Below are positions 60,644 to 64,000 of a DNA stretch of 64,000 nt, one piece after another. The DNA is from Halalkalicoccus sp. NIPERK01 (GTDB taxonomy: Archaea > Halobacteriota > Halobacteria > Halobacteriales > Halalkalicoccaceae). The stretch covers positions 124,001 to 188,000 of the forward strand of contig NZ_JASVVV010000002.1 of NCBI RefSeq assembly GCF_030287405.1. The letters are read 5' to 3'. The notes beneath the pieces were generated by a model. It had not been told where the DNA came from. It saw nothing but the letters and a program-made list of their open reading frames with translations, and did no database searches. The stretch's first letter is position 1. The number at the start of each line of letters is the position of its first letter. Made by a program: the position numbers and the translations under genes.

Positions 60644-61116
60644 TTCTCCTCGTCTCGATAGCGAGTCAGCCCATACTCGACGAGATCGGAACGGATCCCC
60701 CGAAGCGTTTCGTCCGTGTCGATCGACCTCGTATGGGTCCGCAGATACTCGATGACCTCGTTTCGATCGACGGCCGATTCGTCGATCGCGAGGTCCGAGA
60801 GGATCCGCCGGATTTCAGAATCGTACTCGAGTCGATACCCATTGAGAAGGTAGAACGTCGCGACCGTGTCCAGCGCGGTTCGCTTGTTCGCATCCACGAA
60901 CGGGTGGTTGGCGACCAACAGTCTGAGCAGTTCGAACGCCTTCTCGTCGATCGTCTCGCGGTCGTTCGTCGGGGATCCGGCTACGACGCGGTCGATCGCA
61001 AAGGAGATCGCGCCCTCGTCGCGAACGCCTGGTTCAGTCGCGTCATACTCGCTGACGATGTCCTCGTGGATCGCGAGCACGTCGGTTACCGTCGGCGTCC
61101 ACAGCGAATCCCTCAT
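60640..61116 (-). CDS. doc: Doc (death-on-curing)/Fic-family toxin
   Basis: This 158-residue Fic-fold protein carries the active-site motif HPFVDANKRTA (His71 to Arg79). The Doc-type loop has Lys at the position where AMPylating Fic proteins have Gly. Upstream are DVLAIHEDIVSEY and GVRDEGAISFAIDRVV, and downstream ALDTVATFYLLNGYRLE, all standard Doc blocks. Bacterial Doc phosphorylates EF-Tu and stops translation; the target here would be the archaeal elongation factor or another protein. The ATG is at 61116. It is coupled to a 62-aa downstream gene. Confidence 0.88.
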   Translation of the reverse strand: MRDSLWTPTVTDVLAIHEDIVSEYDATEPGVRDEGAISFAIDRVVAGSPTNDRETIDEKAFELLRLLVANHPFVDANKRTALDTVATFYLLNGYRLEYDSEIRRILSDLAIDESAVDRNEVIEYLRTHTRSIDTDETLRGIRSDLVEYGLTRYRDEEK

Positions 61117-61197
61117 TGCCCGGCGCTGTCCCGCGACGAACTAAACGCTATCGACCGGAGTAGCCACCGTTTTCCCCCCGCAGCCGAACCCACACGC

Positions 61198-61605
61198 ATG
61201 ACCGACGAGCCAGACCGCAACGTCTACGGCGTCGAACTCCGCCCCTGCAGCGAGGATCCAGAAACCGGCTTCCTGCGGGACGGCCACTGTCGGCACCTCC
61301 GGCGCGATCCGGGTCGTCACGAGGTCTGTGCGGTGCTGACCGAGGGGTTTCTGGCGTTCAGCAAGGAGCAGGGCAACGACCTGGTGACGCCCCAGCCCGA
61401 GTTGAACTTTCCGGGCCTCGAACCGGGCGACCGCTGGTGTCTCTGTCTGCCGCGCTGGATCGAGGCCCGCGAGGCCGATACGGCACCACCACTGGTGCTC
61501 GAGGCGACCCACGAACGGGTGCTCGACGAGATCGACCCCGACACCCTCCGCGAGTACGAGTTCGATCCACAGGCCAAAGACGGGGGCGGCGAGAACGGTG
61601 AGTAG
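61198..61605 (+). CDS. DUF2237 family protein
   Basis: This 135-residue protein matches DUF2237. It begins RNVYGVELRPCSEDPETGFLRDGHC, then HEVCAVLTEGFLAFSKEQGNDL, then TPQPELNFPGLEPGDRWCLCLPRW with conserved cysteines. The late block PPLVLEATHERVL completes the family. The function is unknown; members are common in bacteria and haloarchaea. The final 20 residues are an acidic Gly-rich tail. It is convergent with topA by 5 bp. Confidence 0.88.
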   Translation: MTDEPDRNVYGVELRPCSEDPETGFLRDGHCRHLRRDPGRHEVCAVLTEGFLAFSKEQGNDLVTPQPELNFPGLEPGDRWCLCLPRWIEAREADTAPPLVLEATHERVLDEIDPDTLREYEFDPQAKDGGGENGE

Positions 61606-61610
61606 CGGCG

Positions 61611-64000
61611 TCAGCCCGCTTTCGCCTGCCACTTGCGGACGCGCTCTTCGCTGACGCCCTCGACCTCGGCGGCGACCGTCTCGGCCTCCGCGTCCTTGAG
61701 GTCGCTGACGCTCTCGACGCCCGCCGCCGCGAGCTTCTCCGCGGTCTTCGCGCCGACGCCCTCGATGGATTCGAGGTCGGTCCCCGACCCGCTCTCTCTG
61801 GCCTGGTACTCCCGGTAGTTGCAGATCGGACAGCCCAGCTCCCAGGGTTCGTCGCCCGAGTGGACGAGCAGTTCGGGCAATGCGTGTTCCTCACAGCGCT
61901 CGTCGGTGATCTCGATCTCGCCGCGTCTCGGGAGGGGCAACGAGTACTCGCAGTCGGGATAGCGCGTACAGCCCACCAGCCGCGAGCCGTTCCTGAGCTG
62001 TTTGATCGCGAGTTCGCCGCCGTGTTCGTCGTGGCATTCGGGACAGGTCCCGATGACCCGGTCGTCCTCCTCGTCGGCCTCGTCGGCCTTGCACTGGGGA
62101 CAGCCGTGGACGAACGTGCCCCGGCCCGCGAGCATCTTCACGTGGCGCAGGCCGTGCTCGTCGCAGGTCTCGTCGAGGATGAGCGGCTTGCCGGTGTTCG
62201 GAAGCGGCAGCGTGTACTCGCAGTCGGGATAGCCGTCACAGCCCACGAAGTACGACCCCCGGCGCGAGCGGCGCACGAGCAGGTCGTGGCCGGATTCGGG
62301 ACACGGCCCGAGGGTCTTGTCCGCCTTGAGCGACTCCTGGAGGTGGTCGCCGATCTCCTCGCGCGATTCCATCAGGTCGTCGAACACCCGTTCGAGCATC
62401 TCCCGGGACTCGTCGGCCACCTCGTCGAGGCTCTTCTCGCCGGCGGCGATGGCGGCCATGTCCTCTTCGAGCTGGGCGGTCATCGCCTCGCTCACCACCC
62501 GATCCGCGTACTCCTCGCCGGCCTCGACGACGGCCATCGCCAGTTTCGTCGGCCGCGGCGGGTCGTTCTCGATGTACCCCCGGTCGTAGAGCTTCTCGAC
62601 GGTGTTGTGTCTCGTGCTTTTCGTCCCGATCCCCATCGACTCCATCGTCTCGATCAGCCGCGACTGGCCGTAGCGCCGTGGGGGTTGGGTCTCCTTGTCC
62701 TCGATGCGAACCTCCTCGACGGCGAGGGTCTCGCCCTCCTCGACGGCGGGGACGAAGTTCTCGTTCGTGCTGAAGTAGGGATAGACGGCGTGATAGCCCG
62801 GCTCGACGAGGCGCTTGCCGTTGGCCTTCAGGCGGTGCTCGCCCACTTCGAGGACGACCCTGAGGTGCTCCCAGCGCGCGGGGTCGGCGACGGTCGCGAA
62901 GAAGCGCCGCACGACGAGTTCGTAGACCTCCCACTCGGCGTCCGAAAGCTCCCTTCGGGTGGGAAGCTCCTCGGTCGGGTGGATCGGCGGGTGGTCGGTC
63001 GTCTCCTCGTCGCCCTCGGTCGGCGAGAGGTCATCGCGCTCCAGCAACGTCTCGGCGTCCTCGCCGAAGGCGCGGTCGTTCGAGAGGGCCGCGAGCAGTT
63101 CCCGGGGGTCGAGGTCCTCGGGGTACACCGTGTTGTCGGTCCGGGGATAGGTGATGTAGCCCGCCGTATAGAGGTCCTCGGCGATGCTCATCGCGCGCTT
63201 CGCGGAGTAGCCGATAGAACTCGCCGCGCGGATGAACTGGGTCGTGTTGAACGGCGCGGGCGGCGCGTCGGTTCGCGTTCGGCGCGAGACCGATTCGACG
63301 CTGGCCTCGCTGGCTTCCCGCAGAGCGTCGTAGACCGCCCTCGCGCGCTCCTCGTCCCAGACGCGCTCGGCCTCGTTGTCCTCGTCGTCGAGGTAGTAGT
63401 ACTGGGCGTCGAAGCTCTCCGATCCCTTCGCGAGGTCGGCGAAGATCTCCCAGTAGGCCTCGGGGTCGAACGCCTCGATCTCGCGCTCGCGGTCCACGAT
63501 CAGTTTGAGCGTGGGGGTCTGGACCCTGCCGACTGAAATGAAGTCGTCGCCGAGTTGGCGGGCAGAAAGCGAGAGAAACCGGGTCAGCGCCGCGCCCCAC
63601 ACGAGGTCGATGATCTGGCGGGCCTCGCCCGCGGCCGCCAGATCGAAGTCGATCTCGTCGGGGTTCTCGAAGGCGTTCTTGACTTCGCCCTCGGTGATCG
63701 AGGAGAAGCGCACCCGGTCGATATCGACGCTCTCGTTGACGTCGCGGACGATCTCGTAGGCCTCCTTGCCGATCAACTCCCCCTCGCGGTCGTAGTCGGT
63801 GGCGATCGTCACGCGGTCGGCGTTCCGCGAGAGCAGGCGGACGGTGCGGACGATGTTCTCCTGGGTGGAGGTCTTCTCCACCTCGGCGTCGATCAGTTCG
63901 ACGGGTTCGACGTCGCGCCAGTCGCTGTACTCGGCGGGGAAGTCGACCGCGACGACGTGGCCCGACAGGCCGATACAGCGCCTCCCGCCCCATCGGTAGA
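61611..64000 (-). CDS. topA: DNA topoisomerase I (type IA), N-terminus beyond right edge
   Basis: The last 795 residues of a type IA topoisomerase are present; the gene continues past 64000 (the frame is open there with GLSGHVVAVDFPAEYSDWRD). Toprim acidic residues are in ATDYDREGELIG. The active Tyr is in AGYITYPRTDN, and FISVGRVQTPTLKLIVDRE and the SMGIGTKSTRHNTVEKL motif follow. The C-terminus has zinc fingers (CPESGHD, GCDGYPDCEY, GTCPECH, GCTRYPDCEY, GCPICNY) and ends in a helix-hairpin-helix (LESIEGVGAKTAEKL). It relaxes negative supercoils. Confidence 0.95.
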   Translation of the reverse strand, partial: YRWGGRRCIGLSGHVVAVDFPAEYSDWRDVEPVELIDAEVEKTSTQENIVRTVRLLSRNADRVTIATDYDREGELIGKEAYEIVRDVNESVDIDRVRFSSITEGEVKNAFENPDEIDFDLAAAGEARQIIDLVWGAALTRFLSLSARQLGDDFISVGRVQTPTLKLIVDREREIEAFDPEAYWEIFADLAKGSESFDAQYYYLDDEDNEAERVWDEERARAVYDALREASEASVESVSRRTRTDAPPAPFNTTQFIRAASSIGYSAKRAMSIAEDLYTAGYITYPRTDNTVYPEDLDPRELLAALSNDRAFGEDAETLLERDDLSPTEGDEETTDHPPIHPTEELPTRRELSDAEWEVYELVVRRFFATVADPARWEHLRVVLEVGEHRLKANGKRLVEPGYHAVYPYFSTNENFVPAVEEGETLAVEEVRIEDKETQPPRRYGQSRLIETMESMGIGTKSTRHNTVEKLYDRGYIENDPPRPTKLAMAVVEAGEEYADRVVSEAMTAQLEEDMAAIAAGEKSLDEVADESREMLERVFDDLMESREEIGDHLQESLKADKTLGPCPESGHDLLVRRSRRGSYFVGCDGYPDCEYTLPLPNTGKPLILDETCDEHGLRHVKMLAGRGTFVHGCPQCKADEADEEDDRVIGTCPECHDEHGGELAIKQLRNGSRLVGCTRYPDCEYSLPLPRRGEIEITDERCEEHALPELLVHSGDEPWELGCPICNYREYQARESGSGTDLESIEGVGAKTAEKLAAAGVESVSDLKDAEAETVAAEVEGVSEERVRKWQAKAG

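Noticed and set aside
1-64000. CRISPR array, rRNA genes, complete insertion sequence or provirus
   Set aside because: No regularly spaced repeats, no rRNA-like sequence, no transposase, integrase or capsid gene were recognised anywhere in the window.

Overview
The window is chromosomal DNA of a haloarchaeon (class Halobacteria). The GC content is high, the predicted proteins are strongly acidic, many genes have very short or no 5' leaders behind AT-rich TATA boxes, and the gene set is archaeal: prefoldin beta, L37Ae, RpoP, Pcc1, GGGP synthase, pantoate kinase, CobY/CbiZ, NucS and archaeal TruD. I cannot name the genus. Almost everything is ordinary core genome packed into short operons with ATGA/GTGA stop-start overlaps. 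Accessory DNA is confined to about 27.8-31.3 kb (lower GC) and about 59.6-61.1 kb. I see no CRISPR array, complete insertion sequence, rRNA gene or prophage.

Layout: 1-5.3 kb holds a coiled-coil protein (cut by the left edge), a tiny zinc protein, endonuclease IV, methyltransferases, the tRNA thiolase NcsA and a sugar nucleotidyltransferase. 5.3-7.3 kb is the cell-division locus cdrL-cdrS-ftsZ2, with palindromes that look like its operators. tRNA-Tyr and a two-gene ABC exporter follow, then an M24-family protein convergent with a solute-binding lipoprotein/APC permease pair. 14.0-20.7 kb is a cobalamin salvage and assembly operon (HAD hydrolase, cbiB, cobS, cobY, cobD, cbiZ, cobA, cbiP); cbiA lies separately at 36.2 kb. 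tRNA-Ser, a HalOD1 protein, LeuA, GMP synthase subunit A, prefoldin beta and the L37Ae-RpoP-Pcc1 operon follow.

28-31.3 kb is accessory: a MITE-like 102-bp element, a flavin monooxygenase interrupted in frame by a 102-bp hairpin-rich insert, its putative regulator, and a small SHOCT membrane protein in AT-richer DNA. 31.3-53.4 kb returns to core genes: an aldo/keto reductase pseudogene with one nonsense codon, MATE, TspO, TruD, CbiA, a frame-extended amino-acid oxidase, NucS convergent with MutS, thiol-redox proteins, Pth2, Dcd, ThiR and Thi4 (thiamine), a flippase, and the two archaeal CoA enzymes pantoate kinase and phosphopantothenate synthetase.

53.4-64 kb has a polysaccharide deacetylase-like gene, AspS with a duplicated 3' end beside a hairpin array, GtrA plus a sulfatase-fold protein, GGGP synthase, a truncated restriction-type gene beside a Doc-family toxin with reversed gene order, and topoisomerase I, which runs off the right edge.

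The least explained material is the set of short hairpin-rich inserts (28.66-28.77 kb, 55.13-55.30 kb, possibly 27.87-27.97 kb) and the repeated GTAAGAC/GTCTTAC sites in front of cdrS-ftsZ2.
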